From: Rhizobium sp. ZPR4
GTDB taxonomy: Bacteria; Pseudomonadota; Alphaproteobacteria; Rhizobiales; Rhizobiaceae
Direction of reading: 5' to 3'
Assembly: GCF_040215725.1 (NCBI RefSeq)
Contig: NZ_CP157968.1
Coordinates: 930,001 to 994,000 of the forward strand
Length of the DNA stretch: 64,000 nucleotides
Shown here: in pieces, positions 1 to 8,986 of the stretch
How the letters are laid out: each line of letters opens with the position of its first letter
How positions within the stretch are numbered: position 1 is the first letter of the stretch
Position numbers and translations under genes: made by a program
Notes under the pieces: model-generated
Told to the model about the DNA's origin: nothing
Seen by the model: only the letters and a program-made list of their open reading frames with translations
The model's database searches: none

Positions 1-247
1 TGTCCAGGTTATTGATCGCAAAAACCGAAGCTGTCCCGGTGGGATGTGGTACGGGCTGTTTGGTGAACAGGATCGCGTTCTGCGGTGGTACGACTGCAAT
101 AGGCTGGTGGTTTCGGCAATCGGATGAAAAGGCCAGTTGTGCCGAGGCCGGCACAGTCGTTGCCAGCATGGAGATGGCACTCAGTGCCAGCCCGATAATC
201 AGCTTGCGGTCCCGCCTGGTGGGCTTCGATTGGGAATGGGTCGACAT
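1..247 (-). CDS. Exported hypothetical protein, 3' end beyond the window
   Basis: The reading frame opens at an ATG (245-247, minus strand) and continues without a stop to base 1, so only the first 82 residues are visible. The N-terminus is a standard Sec signal: a basic start (KPTRRDRKL), a hydrophobic core (LIIGLALSAISML) and an AxA-type cleavage site near PASAQ. The mature part holds one Cys and no recognised motif. It follows two paralogous unknown genes on the same strand and is probably the last member of that group seen here. The function is unknown. Overlapping frames on both strands lack these features and were left out. Confidence 0.6.
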   Translation of the reverse strand, partial: MSTHSQSKPTRRDRKLIIGLALSAISMLATTVPASAQLAFSSDCRNHQPIAVVPPQNAILFTKQPVPHPTGTASVFAINNLD

Positions 248-319
248 ATCTATGTTCCTTTGTGGTTTGAGAGTTTGATGGGTTGTTCAAGCTTCAAGGT
301 TAGATTGGATCTTCTGGGT

Positions 320-1039
320 CTATGATCCTCCTGTGGTTGAAAACGTTCCGTTTGAATTGTAGGTGGCGATAATCGTGGCAAAGCCGGTCGTGAAATCGCA
401 GCGCGCCGAGTTGCTTTCGTCATAGGTCAGGAGGCTCCCGACCGGCTGATAGCCCGTCTTTACGAAAAAGATCTGTGTCGGCGAGCAACTCATCGTGGCG
501 TTGGGTACGGGCGCCACGAAGCTTGAGAGGATAACGGCCTGGTTAGTGTTCACCGCAGCGACGCCGCTGAAGAGCGCGGGAAGCGGTGCCGGCGTATAGG
601 GCGGCACGTTGATCGCAAATGCTCCAACCGGGATCCCCGATTGATAGATAGGCGCTGACAGCCCCAGCGGACTGAGTGTCAATTCCGTAAAATTTGTCGG
701 CGGATTGCTGCCGGTGCCGGTCGTGAGCGAGATTGCTTGTTTCGTCGTCGCGTTGCTGACCAAGAGCCGCGAAGTTCCGGACGAGACCGACGCGGTAGAC
801 AGCGATGGCGGCGGTGGCGGCGCCGCGGTGCTGATAGCGCCCGCGTAGATCTGTTTGTCCAGGCCGAAGACTATCTGTGCGCCAGAGCTGACGTAGTTGC
901 CGACATTTTGGCAGCCGAGACTGCAGCAGTAGATGGTGCTGGTAGATGGTCCGAAGGTCGCCCTTTTCTGGAAGACATAGAAATACTGCGCAGTCTGCGA
1001 GAGATTCTGAACGATGATTTGATAGGACAAACTGTTCAT
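320..1039 (-). CDS. Uncharacterised protein, paralogue of the gene at 1189-1857
   Basis: This encodes 239 residues. I chose the ATG at 1039 because its start (MNSLSYQIIV) lines up with that of the upstream neighbour; a longer in-frame extension has no counterpart there. The two proteins share an N-terminal block (FY-FQ, GNY, GA, YAG), a central TxSPLGLSAP block and C-terminal FV-TG and DFT-G blocks. This copy also has a run of five prolines and several Cys (CCSLGC). No signal peptide, membrane segment or named domain is visible. The beta-rich Ser/Thr/Asn composition suggests an all-beta or surface protein, which is inference. Function unknown. Confidence 0.65.
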   Translation of the reverse strand: MNSLSYQIIVQNLSQTAQYFYVFQKRATFGPSTSTIYCCSLGCQNVGNYVSSGAQIVFGLDKQIYAGAISTAAPPPPPSLSTASVSSGTSRLLVSNATTKQAISLTTGTGSNPPTNFTELTLSPLGLSAPIYQSGIPVGAFAINVPPYTPAPLPALFSGVAAVNTNQAVILSSFVAPVPNATMSCSPTQIFFVKTGYQPVGSLLTYDESNSARCDFTTGFATIIATYNSNGTFSTTGGS

Positions 1040-1188
1040 GGTGTTCTGACAATCCCGTTCAAGATTCAGGCCCGTCGGGGTGAGGCTGTCCACCGCCTTT
1101 GCCGGCGGCGGACATCAGGTGGCGCGTGCCGGGCACACGCGGGTGAGGGTGAGGAGGTGCGTTTTTCACCCGCGTGTCCGCAGTCGGC

Positions 1189-1857
1189 CTATTGCAGCTG
1201 CGTGCTCCAGTTGCCGTTAGCCTGCAAGCTGACGTTGCAGATGGTGTAGCCGCCTGTGAAGTCGGAGAGCGCGGCATTCACACTCGACTGCGAGAAGTTC
1301 ATGACGTTGCCCGGAGTGTAGGTACCAGTCTGAACGAAGTATTTGAGGATCGGCTGGCAATCGATGTTGTTCATCGGGTTTGCCTGCACGAAGTTGGACA
1401 GCACGATGCCGCCATTGACGGCGATCGCCGAGCCGACATTGTAGTAGGGAGGCGAGGTGAAGCTCGGCGTCGTGATACGGAAGGCGCCTGGCTGGACGCC
1501 CTGGCCGTTGACCGGTGCGGAAAGACCCAGCGGCGATACCGTTGCGGTCGTCCAATCGTTCGGAGACCCGCCGCCCGCACTCGGGGCAAGGTCGATGGCA
1601 CGACTGGCGGAGGCAAAGCCCGAGGACGATCCGATCTGCGGCGGCGTGTTCGCCTGCTGGATGCCGGCATAATATTGCAGATTGACCTGGAAGGTCAGGA
1701 TTGCGCCGGTTGCATCATAGTTGCCGAGAGATTGCGAAAAGAGGCTGTTTGAATAAACCTGTCCGCCGCCGGTATAGATGGCCGGCTGCTGGAAAAAGTA
1801 GAAGCTCTGTGTCTGCGGCTGGTAATTCTTCACGTTGATGGTCAGCAATGTAGACAT
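1189..1857 (-). CDS. Uncharacterised protein, paralogue of the gene at 320-1039
   Basis: This encodes 222 residues from an ATG at 1857, preceded by an AAAAGGA ribosome-binding sequence about nine bases upstream. It shares its overall layout with the downstream neighbour: the Nx(T)QxFYxFQ opening, GNYxxxGA, YAG, SPLGLSAP and DFTGGY blocks. It is Asn/Gln/Ser-rich, carries only two Cys and lacks a signal peptide. A related gene follows about 150 bases downstream on the same strand, so the pair probably forms one transcript with the exported protein at the window edge. I do not recognise the family. An HTH regulator lies just upstream. Confidence 0.65.
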   Translation of the reverse strand: MSTLLTINVKNYQPQTQSFYFFQQPAIYTGGGQVYSNSLFSQSLGNYDATGAILTFQVNLQYYAGIQQANTPPQIGSSSGFASASRAIDLAPSAGGGSPNDWTTATVSPLGLSAPVNGQGVQPGAFRITTPSFTSPPYYNVGSAIAVNGGIVLSNFVQANPMNNIDCQPILKYFVQTGTYTPGNVMNFSQSSVNAALSDFTGGYTICNVSLQANGNWSTQLQ

Positions 1858-1959
1858 GGTCAACAATCCTTTTGCGTTGAGAGTGAAGCACAGGGTCTCT
1901 CCCGCGGCTGAAGCTCAAGGAGCTTGCCGCCCGATCATTCGGTGCTCTGTTTGAAACCC

Positions 1960-1995
1960 TGATTAGAAATATCTAATATAATTTACTTCTAATCA
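1960..1995. promoter_or_regulatory. Palindromic AT-rich operator/promoter region
   Basis: The 9-base inverted repeat TGATTAGAA / TTCTAATCA spans 1960-1968 and 1987-1995. Nested inside is TTAGA-AATA-TCTAA (1963-1976), giving three TTAGA-type half-sites. It lies between the HTH regulator gene and the paralogous unknown genes it precedes. The spacer is AT-rich and contains TATATT on the minus strand, which could serve as a -10 element. Binding by the adjacent XRE-type protein is inferred from position. Confidence 0.45.
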
Positions 1996-2043
1996 ACCTG
2001 AAGCTGTTGAGCTCAGAGTAAAAATTGAGAACACATTTTGCGC

Positions 2044-2394
2044 TCAGCGCAATTCAAGTTCCGGAGGAATGGCCTCCAAGATCCGCATGAGGCAAGACTG
2101 GATAGTCGTGGATCGACTGCGGAATGCCCGTACCCATTCCAGTTCCGTTGTCGAGATTGATGTGTCCTCATGCCGGTCAATGGTGCCGCGCCCAAGAAGT
2201 AGCCAGTCGAGGGAAACATCTAGCAGGTTGGCTAGGGCGCAGGCGCTTTCCAGCGAGGTGTGGCCGCCATTTTGCCAGCGTGAGACGGCGGCGACGGATA
2301 CATTGAGCTCAGCGGCAACCGCGTGAATTTTCCGGATATTGCTGCGAGACATTGCCTCGCGAATACGTTTACCACGAGCGAGATCGTAAGTCAC
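2044..2394 (-). CDS. XRE-type helix-turn-helix transcriptional regulator
   Basis: This encodes 116 residues. I chose the GTG at 2394 because a GGGGAG ribosome-binding sequence sits six bases upstream and the protein then begins MTYDLARGKRIREAM; a longer TTG-initiated form has no such signal. Residues about 5-65 form the helix-turn-helix (AAELNVSVAAVSRW as recognition region, then a helix ending LDVSLDWLLLGRG), as in short Cro/CI-like regulators. The tail (about 50 residues) is uncharacterised. It lies directly upstream of the paralogous unknown genes on the same strand, with a palindromic region between, so local regulation is likely. Confidence 0.7.
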   Translation of the reverse strand: MTYDLARGKRIREAMSRSNIRKIHAVAAELNVSVAAVSRWQNGGHTSLESACALANLLDVSLDWLLLGRGTIDRHEDTSISTTELEWVRAFRSRSTTIQSCLMRILEAIPPELELR

Positions 2395-2493
2395 AGAATA
2401 CTCCCCTACTGGTTGCATTGAAATCCGCAACCAGCGAAAGGCGGAACCATCTGTTATGGAATGCTGATCCAAGGAGTGGACGGCAAGCGGATC

Positions 2494-2820
2494 CTATCCG
2501 CCGTTCGTCTTATTGATGCAGCCTATTGGAGATTGTCTTAGTGCTACAACCAAATGCAATAGCGCAAGCGTCAATGCTATACCGCAAGCCCAATAAAGCG
2601 TCGCAGATACGTTTGTAGCGCCAGGTGCCAATGGAGTGATGATGTGGACGCCTCTGCCTGAGAGAACCGCTCCTATGGTATCCGTTTTACGGTCGGATAG
2701 AGAAACAAGGAGCATCCGCACGGCAATCTCCACGACCGGCTTCGATCTGGCCAAGAGTATCTTCAAGTCGATGGCATCTATCTGAACCAGGATAGCCGCA
2801 ATATCGAGGCGGTTTGCCAT
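2494..2820 (-). CDS. Hypothetical small membrane protein (weak call)
   Basis: This open frame of 108 codons ends in one clear hydrophobic stretch (about residues 73-93, rich in Leu/Ala) and has no recognised domain. No convincing ribosome-binding sequence precedes the ATG. A second minus-strand frame overlaps its first part, so the stretch could instead be decayed coding sequence. Apart from this frame, the roughly 700 bases between the HTH regulator and the acetyltransferase show nothing I can identify. Confidence 0.25.
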   Translation of the reverse strand: MANRLDIAAILVQIDAIDLKILLARSKPVVEIAVRMLLVSLSDRKTDTIGAVLSGRGVHIITPLAPGATNVSATLYWACGIALTLALLHLVVALRQSPIGCINKTNGG

Positions 2821-3102
2821 CGAGAAATTCAGGAACGTGCGAGGTGTCTTGGGCTGACGCTGTACTTTCGACAGACCGATTTGCCGATATCAACAGGCAC
2901 CAAAGGGCAAACAAAGCACCACGGCTTTCATGAACGAAGAGGCGAATTAGCGTGGTTGATTTAAAGGCAAATGTGTTATCGGTGCGTGCGATACGGCTAG
3001 AGCGACAGCTCTCCAGCAAACTGTTATGTCGCACGCTCCGTCGGAACTAATCCGATCGAGCGCGCGCATGCTCGACGACACTCTTTTCGCAAGGAACGCC
3101 AA

Positions 3103-3596
3103 GTGGCCATCCTCCACAATTTCCGCATTCCCACGGAAGTAGATGCAGATCGATGCTACGAAATCGAAACTTCCGCCTATGAAGGGGACGAGGCCGCCAC
3201 GTTCGAGAAGATCAGGAAGCGTATCGTAGAATATCCGGAGGGGTTCTTGCTTCTCGAAGCCGAGGATCGCATCGTCGGCTTCATTAACAGCGGGGCGCTT
3301 TTGACGTTCAAATGTCGGACGAGGAGTTCAAGGACCTTGTCGGCCATGATTCCGCCGCGCCGAACGTGGTCATCATGTCAGTGGTCGTGGATGTTGCCGA
3401 ACAAGGCAAGGGGTATTCGGGGACGCTTATGAAGGAATTCATCCGGCGGATGGGTGCCCTTGGCAAGAAGACGATCCACCTCATGTGCAAGGACCGGCAC
3501 GTCCCCCTCTACGAGAGGATGGGATACCGATACGTCAGGGTTTCGGATTCGGAGCATGGTGGAATGAGGTGGCATGAGATGGTGATGGAACTCTGA
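3103..3596 (+). pseudogene. GNAT-family N-acetyltransferase, frameshifted
   Basis: The first frame, from 3103, reads as the front of a GNAT acetyltransferase (IPTEVDADRCYEIE, then GFLLLEAEDRIVGFINSG). Around 3295-3300 homology passes into another frame, which continues FDVQMSDEEFKDLVGHDS and carries the acetyl-CoA-binding V-x-V-x-x-x-x-x-G-x-G-x-x-x-x-L motif (VVDVAEQGKGYSGTLM) and the C-terminal YERMGYR motif, ending at 3596. One missing base, or two extra, in GGGGCGCTTTTG would restore a single product of about 164 residues. It could be a real pseudogene or a sequence error. The second frame alone lacks the N-terminal half of the fold. Confidence 0.7.
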
Positions 3597-3799
3597 TCCA
3601 AGCTTCCTCGTGCTATCGCAACCCAAGTGAGGTGCCTGCGCTCGGATGTGCGGGAAACCTGTCTCCCTCCAGTTCTCTGCCCAGGCGCGGCAATCCGGCA
3701 GAACACGGGGCTATGTCGCCAGCGACTATCTGGAGCCGAGACTGTGCTCATTCTCGAGGCAGAGCGCTTTTGATCTTGATATCAAGAAGTTAATGTCAT

Positions 3800-5587
3800 T
3801 CAAAGCTCTTCCCAACTGTCATTGCTCACAGCCAGCGCGGCGGAGCCTTGCGCTTGAAATTGCGGTCGAACACGCCGCCCGCTACCTTCAAAGGCAGGAT
3901 TGGACGGACGAGTAAGTTGCTTGGCCGGTTCCGCCGTTCGCGTCGCCTCGCCATATTTAAATTGGCCGAGCAGTTGGAACAATGCGGCAGCTTCGCGTGC
4001 AAGGCTATGGCTGGCGGCTGTCTGCTCCTCGACCATGGCCGCATTTTTCTGCGTGCCCTGATCGACGGTATCGACTGCCTGGCTAATTTCGCCCAGCGCC
4101 GTCGACTGCTCCCTTGCCGCTTCCACGATCGCCACGACATTGGTGTCGATTTCCTGCACCTGACTGGCAATCTCCTGCAGAGCTCCGCCCGCATTGGTCA
4201 CCAGGGCAACACCATTGGCGACTTGAGCGCCGGACGCGGTAATCAACGTCTTGATCTCTTTTGCCGCCTTTGCGGATCGTTGCGCAAGTTCGCGCACCTC
4301 TTGCGCCACAACGGCAAAACCTTTGCCGGCGTCTCCGGCTCTGGCCGCCTCAACGCCGGCATTTAGCGCCAGAAGATTCGTTTGGAACGCGATTTCATCA
4401 ATCACTCCGATGATGCTGGAGATTTCGCGGGAAGAAGCCTCAATTTGATCCATGGCGCCAATGGCATTTCGCACGACATCGCCCGAATGTTCCGCATGGT
4501 TGCGCGCCCGGCTAACAAGTCTTCCTGCGTCTTCTGCCCTTTGGCTCGAATTCTTTACCGTCGTGGTGATTTCCTCAAGCGCGGCAGCGGTTTCCTCGAT
4601 AGAGGCTGCCTGTTGCTCCGTACGCTTGGCAAGATCGTCAGCTGCAATCCGTACTTCATTCGAACCTGAGGCAATCGCATGGGCGTTTTCAGCGACGGTT
4701 GCCATGGCGTGCTTCAGCTTTTCGGACGCACTGTTAAAGTCTGTCCGCAGTCGCTCTAGTGAAGGAATGAATGCTTTCTCGATCTTTTGTGATAAATCGC
4801 CCTCGGCGAGACTTGTCAAACATCCGGCAAGTTGATTGACATTTTCCACGCGGCTGGTCACGTCGGTCGCAAACTTGACGACTTTGAAAACCTTGCCGCT
4901 AAGATCGAAGATCGGGTTGTACGACGCCTGAATATAGACCTTTCGACCACCCTTCCCAAGCCGCATGAATTCGTCCGCAACCAGATCGCCAGCAGCGAGC
5001 TTCTTCCAGAAGTCTTGATATGCGCTCGATGCCGTATAGGACGGCTCGCAGAACATCGAATGATGCTTGCCCTGGATTTGCGCAAGCGAATAGCCGAGCG
5101 CTGACAGGAAATTTTCATTGGCAGTCAGGATTTCGCCAGTGGGCGTAAATTCTATCACGGCTTGCGCTCGTGAGAGAGCCTCGATCTTGCCCGCATCCTC
5201 GGCTGTCTTCAGTTTGCTCGCCGTGATATCGGTGGCAATCTTGACGACCTTGATTGGCTTTCCTCGGCGGAAGACCGGATTATAAGAGGCTTCGATCCAG
5301 ACCTCCCTTCCGCTCTTGCCGATGCGCTTGTACTGTTGCTGGTCGAAATTGCCGGCCGCAAGTTTCGACCAGAATGCCTTATATTCCGAAGACTGTGCGT
5401 AAGCTGGCTCGACAAACATACTGTGATGCTTCCCGACGATCTCGGTGAGTTCATAGCCGAGCGCTCGGCAAAAATGTTCGTTGGCGGTGAGAATCTTGCC
5501 GGAAAGATCGAATTCGATCATGGCCTGAGATTTTGATAATGCGGTAAGTACTGCAATAGCATTTGCGCCGCGATCAAAAATAGTCAT
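3800..5587 (-). CDS. Soluble methyl-accepting chemotaxis protein with two PAS domains
   Basis: This encodes 595 residues from an ATG at 5587 preceded by AGAGGTGA. Residues about 10-120 and 130-245 are two similar PAS domains, each with a GxILTANExFxxALGY opening and a [14 protein letters not shown] end. There is no membrane segment, so the receptor is cytoplasmic and probably senses an internal redox, energy or ligand signal. The C-terminal half is a methyl-accepting coiled coil with the conserved hairpin tip ([27 protein letters not shown]). The protein ends DSWEEL, resembling the C-terminal tail bound by CheR. No che genes are nearby, so it must feed a chemosensory array encoded elsewhere. 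Confidence 0.92.
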   Translation of the reverse strand: MTIFDRGANAIAVLTALSKSQAMIEFDLSGKILTANEHFCRALGYELTEIVGKHHSMFVEPAYAQSSEYKAFWSKLAAGNFDQQQYKRIGKSGREVWIEASYNPVFRRGKPIKVVKIATDITASKLKTAEDAGKIEALSRAQAVIEFTPTGEILTANENFLSALGYSLAQIQGKHHSMFCEPSYTASSAYQDFWKKLAAGDLVADEFMRLGKGGRKVYIQASYNPIFDLSGKVFKVVKFATDVTSRVENVNQLAGCLTSLAEGDLSQKIEKAFIPSLERLRTDFNSASEKLKHAMATVAENAHAIASGSNEVRIAADDLAKRTEQQAASIEETAAALEEITTTVKNSSQRAEDAGRLVSRARNHAEHSGDVVRNAIGAMDQIEASSREISSIIGVIDEIAFQTNLLALNAGVEAARAGDAGKGFAVVAQEVRELAQRSAKAAKEIKTLITASGAQVANGVALVTNAGGALQEIASQVQEIDTNVVAIVEAAREQSTALGEISQAVDTVDQGTQKNAAMVEEQTAASHSLAREAAALFQLLGQFKYGEATRTAEPAKQLTRPSNPAFEGSGRRVRPQFQAQGSAALAVSNDSWEEL

Positions 5588-6678
5588 TCGATCACCTCTG
5601 TATTGATTCTGTATGTCCAAAGATAATATGCGGCAAATCTTATAATTTACTTATTAATATGCGATTAAGTATAATTAAGATTTGCTAATATTGCATTGTT
5701 TTCTCAATATTTAATACAAATTCATAGGGAGGTGCTCGGCTGCCGAACAGGATCCAAGCTCGAAACCCGCCTGATCTAGGGGGCAGGGTTCCGAGCACCG
5801 CGCCCATTGATGGAGACAGTTGGGATGTTTCCGCCGTGGGAGCAACAATCGCCATTTATCCCGATCGCGGAGGGTAGAGCCGAAATAGGTATGACAGGTC
5901 CATGCAGCCTGAGCCGTGCTACGGAAACAGGCGCGCCAACTACGACAAGGTCGGACCGACTATTGTCGTCGGTGTCGCATTTGATCCGGGGCATCGCCCA
6001 GCGCAAGCGCATCTGAGCATAGCGGTGGTCGATCGCATTGGTACCTTGCGCCGATCTCAACCGTGATGAAGAGACAGACTGTCTTATTTAACTATTTGGT
6101 GCGGCGAAGTACTGCAGGCGTCGGCCATCAATTTTGCAACACCTGCCAAGTCCTTTAGTTTTCGAGTTTCTTATAGATGGACAGCCAGCGGGTCCATGAT
6201 GTTATAGGCCGCAAGCTCCGTTTTGGTTGAAGGCGATGCGATTTATAGATTTGCGGCTTTTCAGGATACTCAGATCGCGTAGCCTGCGCCGCGTTGATGG
6301 CGTCGTGGATCCTTACGAGCCTTGGGTCTATGAGGCCTTCGATCGGTTTGAGCGTGAGATTGAAGCGTTCTGCCGGCGGTCTGTTTTTTCGGTGGTAATT
6401 TGAAAGTCGAACCGGCAAGGGCTCGGCCCTTCTCATCCCAGCGCTGGCCCAATCGCTCCAACTCGGTATCCATTTGCCATTGGCAGCGTAGTGCTGCTTC
6501 GCCGCCAGGTTGAACATGGCTCGCTTTCCCATCCGCCGCTAGCCAGCGGTGTCCGAGAACCATCTCCAGATGAAGTTCGCGTGAACACTGCGGTAATCTC
6601 CCGTTCATCGGGCCGATGCTAGCCTTGATCCAACGTCCTCAAAGACGTTGCAAAATAGCAAAATGTTCGGAGCCCCCG
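5588..6678. other. About 1.1 kb with no confident gene
   Basis: The first 150 bases are AT-rich and form the promoter region of the chemotaxis receptor, with an inverted repeat CAAATCTTA (5634-5642) / TAAGATTTG (5676-5684). A 54-codon plus-strand frame from 5902 to 6066 (start MQPEPCYGNRR, containing GPTIVVGVAFDPGHR) and an upstream stretch in the same frame look protein-like, but an in-frame stop separates them. On the minus strand, overlapping frames between 6155 and 6608 look like broken coding sequence that I cannot assign. I read the region as regulatory DNA plus decayed genes. Confidence 0.4.
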
Positions 6679-6912
6679 ATGAACAAATTTTTTATTGCTT
6701 CTGCACTTACAATCGCCTCTCTCGCGGCGACAGTTCTTCCATCCCAAGCCGCTTCCATTGTCCTTGTGAACGACGATGGTCCCTATTATCACCGCCATCA
6801 CCATCATGATCGCGGCGATTGGAATGATCATCGCCGTCACTGTTTTACCAAGGTCGTGAAGGGGTGGCACCACGGCCGTAGGGTCGTTACGGAAGAGCGT
6901 GTCTGCCGATAG
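6679..6912 (+). CDS. Small exported His-rich protein
   Basis: This encodes 77 residues from the ATG at 6679, with GGAG six bases upstream. A signal peptide (MNKFFIASALTIASLAATVLPSQAAS) is followed by a short mature part with a His/Asp cluster (YYHRHHHHDRGDW) and two Cys. Such clusters can bind transition metals, but no family assignment is possible by eye. It stands alone and is followed by a hairpin at 6924-6949. Function unknown; an exported envelope or metal-binding peptide is the likely class. Confidence 0.7.
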   Translation: MNKFFIASALTIASLAATVLPSQAASIVLVNDDGPYYHRHHHHDRGDWNDHRRHCFTKVVKGWHHGRRVVTEERVCR

Positions 6913-6923
6913 CCATCTTCTTA

Positions 6924-6949
6924 AGGCCCGGTTGGCGTAGACCGGGCCT
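6924..6949 (+). terminator. Hairpin terminator after the His-rich exported protein
   Basis: A 9-base stem AGGCCCGGT / ACCGGGCCT (6924-6932 and 6941-6949) with an 8-base loop lies 12 bases after the stop codon. No long T-run follows, so strength is uncertain. Confidence 0.55.
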
Positions 6950-7106
6950 ACTTCCTAAGTAGCCCTGCATTCCTTCAGGCTTCGAGATGTCGATCGACCG
7001 AAGTTCTCTACGTGGCCGCCCATGTGGGTTGCCTGCCTTTCCGATTCCAGCTTAACCGATCAATAGTGCAAGATATGCTTTTACGTCAGATGCGATGCCT
7101 TGTCGG

Positions 7107-7829
7107 TTAGACCATGCTCGACTGAATGTTTGGCAATTGCGCAATGACGCGGTCTGCCATGGCGGCACATCGCGCGCCGTCGAACGGGAACAATAAGGAG
7201 AATGTCCCCGCCAACTGTTTCTCGATGGCAACCCGCATCAGTTTGCGCGCCCGATGCAAACGCGTCTTTGCGGTTCCCGGCTTGATGCCGAGATGTGAGG
7301 CGGCCTCCTCGGTGGTCATGCCCTCGACGTCGCGCAGCATGAAGATTGCGCGGAATTCATCGGGAAGCGCGTCGATCGTGCGTTCGAGCAGACGGCGCGT
7401 TTCACTGCGGGAAAACTCGGCCTCAGGGTCGGCGACCGAGAGTGAGCCGGGAAATTGCAGCAGCTCGCCGCCTCCTGATCCTGCCGTCATGTCAACCTCC
7501 TCAAGTCCGATACTGGGTCGACGGCGTCGAACACGACCGAGCGCTTCGTTGAGCGCGATCCGTGTGAGCCAGGTTGAAAGTTGCGCCTCGTCGCGAAACG
7601 CGTCGAGGTGGGTGAAGGCATGCACATAAGTGGCCTGGACCACGTCCTCCGCTTCCGCATCGTTGCGGATGATGGCGCGCGCCGAGCGAAACAGGCGACG
7701 ATTATGCCGCTGCACCAGGATGCGTATGGCCATCTCGTCGCCTGTCCTTGCATGAACGACGAGATCGGCATCGGACAGTGCTGCCATGTCCGGTATGCGC
7801 TGCGGCGCCGTGCGGGGAATGCCAACCAT
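7107..7829 (-). CDS. ECF-family RNA polymerase sigma factor
   Basis: This encodes 240 residues from the ATG at 7829 (TTGGAG upstream); a longer in-frame extension to 7916 overlaps the cupredoxin gene and is not needed. The sigma-2 region (LVQRHNRRLFRSARAIIRNDAEAEDVVQATYVHAF) and the sigma-4 region (LPDEFRAIFMLRDVEGMTTEEAASHLGIKPGTAKTRLHRARKLMR) are complete and typical of extracytoplasmic-function sigma factors. It is the last gene of an operon after a DUF4142 protein and a cupredoxin. No anti-sigma gene is adjacent, so its control is unclear. The C-terminal 40 residues are extra and unassigned. Confidence 0.9.
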   Translation of the reverse strand: MVGIPRTAPQRIPDMAALSDADLVVHARTGDEMAIRILVQRHNRRLFRSARAIIRNDAEAEDVVQATYVHAFTHLDAFRDEAQLSTWLTRIALNEALGRVRRRRPSIGLEEVDMTAGSGGGELLQFPGSLSVADPEAEFSRSETRRLLERTIDALPDEFRAIFMLRDVEGMTTEEAASHLGIKPGTAKTRLHRARKLMRVAIEKQLAGTFSLLFPFDGARCAAMADRVIAQLPNIQSSMV

Positions 7830-7867
7830 GATCGCTCCAACATAAAGTAGCGTATCTGCTGCCCAGC

Positions 7868-8191
7868 CTATGGCTGGACATCGAGCGTGCCTGTCATCAT
7901 CGGATGAAAGCGGCAATAGAAATCCACTTTTCCCGCCTGTTTGACAGTCAGGCTTCGTTGCGACTTCGGCGGAAGATCGATGTCGAAACTCTTGTCGCGT
8001 GCAGTCGCGGTATGGCGAAATATATCATCATTGCGCCAGGTGATCACGTCGCCGACATGCAAGGCCGGCACGATGCCGAATTGCATCTTGGCGATGATGA
8101 TTTCGCGATTGGCCGCCGCTGCGCTTTCGGGTTCGCTGATCGCGAACCCGACGAGTGCCAGTGCCGCAAGAGCGCGGGGTAAGGAGTGCAT
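7868..8191 (-). CDS. Exported cupredoxin-like copper protein
   Basis: This encodes 107 residues from the ATG at 8191. A signal peptide (MHSLPRALAALALVGFA to about SAAAA) is followed by a small plastocyanin-like domain. Likely type-1 copper ligands are visible: a His in IFRHTATA and the C-x-x-x-H-x-M-type cluster YCRFHPMM near the end. It starts eight bases after the stop of the DUF4142 gene and precedes the sigma gene, so the three are probably cotranscribed. It may carry electrons or bind copper in the periplasm; the partner is unknown. Confidence 0.8.
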   Translation of the reverse strand: MHSLPRALAALALVGFAISEPESAAAANREIIIAKMQFGIVPALHVGDVITWRNDDIFRHTATARDKSFDIDLPPKSQRSLTVKQAGKVDFYCRFHPMMTGTLDVQP

Positions 8192-8198
8192 GGCGAGC

Positions 8199-8717
8199 CT
8201 ACTTGACCATGGATGCAAGATGTTCGGCATGCATCTGGTGTTCCTGGAAGAGCTTCAAGCCCGTCTGCAGCAGCGATTTCAATTCGGCATTTTGAGCCGA
8301 TGGGATCAGCAGCATCTCAAGCGCGCCATTGACCTGCTTATGATACGCCACTTCGTTGTCGACATAAGCCTTGTCGAAGGCTGCGCCATGAAGCTTGGCA
8401 AGCTTTGCCAGTTCCGTCTTGGCGGCAGATGACAGCGATTTGCTGGTATCGTTGTCTTCGGGCTTGACCTTGAGCTTCTTGAGGAGGGCAAGCGCCTGCT
8501 GGTTCACGGCAGTGTGGTCGCGCTCCATGGTTTTGGCGAAGTCCCGAACCTCTGCATTCTTGCTGATCTTCAGAGCCTGCTTGGCTGCGGCGACGTCGAT
8601 CTCGCCGGCGGTGTAGGCGATATGTGCGATCTGCGGATCGGTCGGCTTGTCGGCGGCGTATGATGCAGTCGCAAGTGATACCGCCATCGCCGTTGCCGTG
8701 AGAAGTCCCTTGAACAT
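8199..8717 (-). CDS. DUF4142 family exported protein
   Basis: This encodes 172 residues, with signal peptide MFKGLLTATAMAVSLATASYA and an AGGAG ribosome-binding sequence. The mature part is an all-helical DUF4142 domain (ferritin-like, four-helix type): IAYTAGEIDVAAAKQALKIS, the FAKTMERDHTAVN motif and the C-terminal FQEHQMHAEHL helix with several His and Glu. Function is not established for the family; envelope stress or metal roles have been suggested from context. First gene of the operon with the cupredoxin and the ECF sigma factor. Confidence 0.88.
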   Translation of the reverse strand: MFKGLLTATAMAVSLATASYAADKPTDPQIAHIAYTAGEIDVAAAKQALKISKNAEVRDFAKTMERDHTAVNQQALALLKKLKVKPEDNDTSKSLSSAAKTELAKLAKLHGAAFDKAYVDNEVAYHKQVNGALEMLLIPSAQNAELKSLLQTGLKLFQEHQMHAEHLASMVK

Positions 8718-8796
8718 ATTGGTCTCCTATCCTCGAGAGAAAATTCCAGACGCGTTTGGCCCCTGAAACACCCATTGGATGCGGTTTCCATCAAAA

Positions 8797-8804
8797 GGTT
8801 CCCG
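8797..8804 (-). promoter_or_regulatory. Possible ECF-type -35 element upstream of the DUF4142 operon
   Basis: On the minus strand CGGGAACC lies about 80 bases upstream of the DUF4142 start, resembling the GGAAC -35 core used by many ECF sigma factors. The matching -10 (CGTT or TCTGA type) is not clear at the expected spacing. If real, the sigma factor encoded at the end of the operon might activate its own transcription. Confidence 0.25.
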
Positions 8805-8986
8805 AAAATCTTTCTTGATTGCCTGAATCTGGTTGGTCGCGGATCAAATGAGGCGAAGCCCCGATAGAATAGACTGTATGACGATGAGGCACGGCTGCTG
8901 CGCAAAGGAATATCCAGCATGTTTTGATGATGCCAGGGGTTGGAGGATTCTGACGGTCTCTCTTCGTTGATTGCAGCGGCAGCGCT

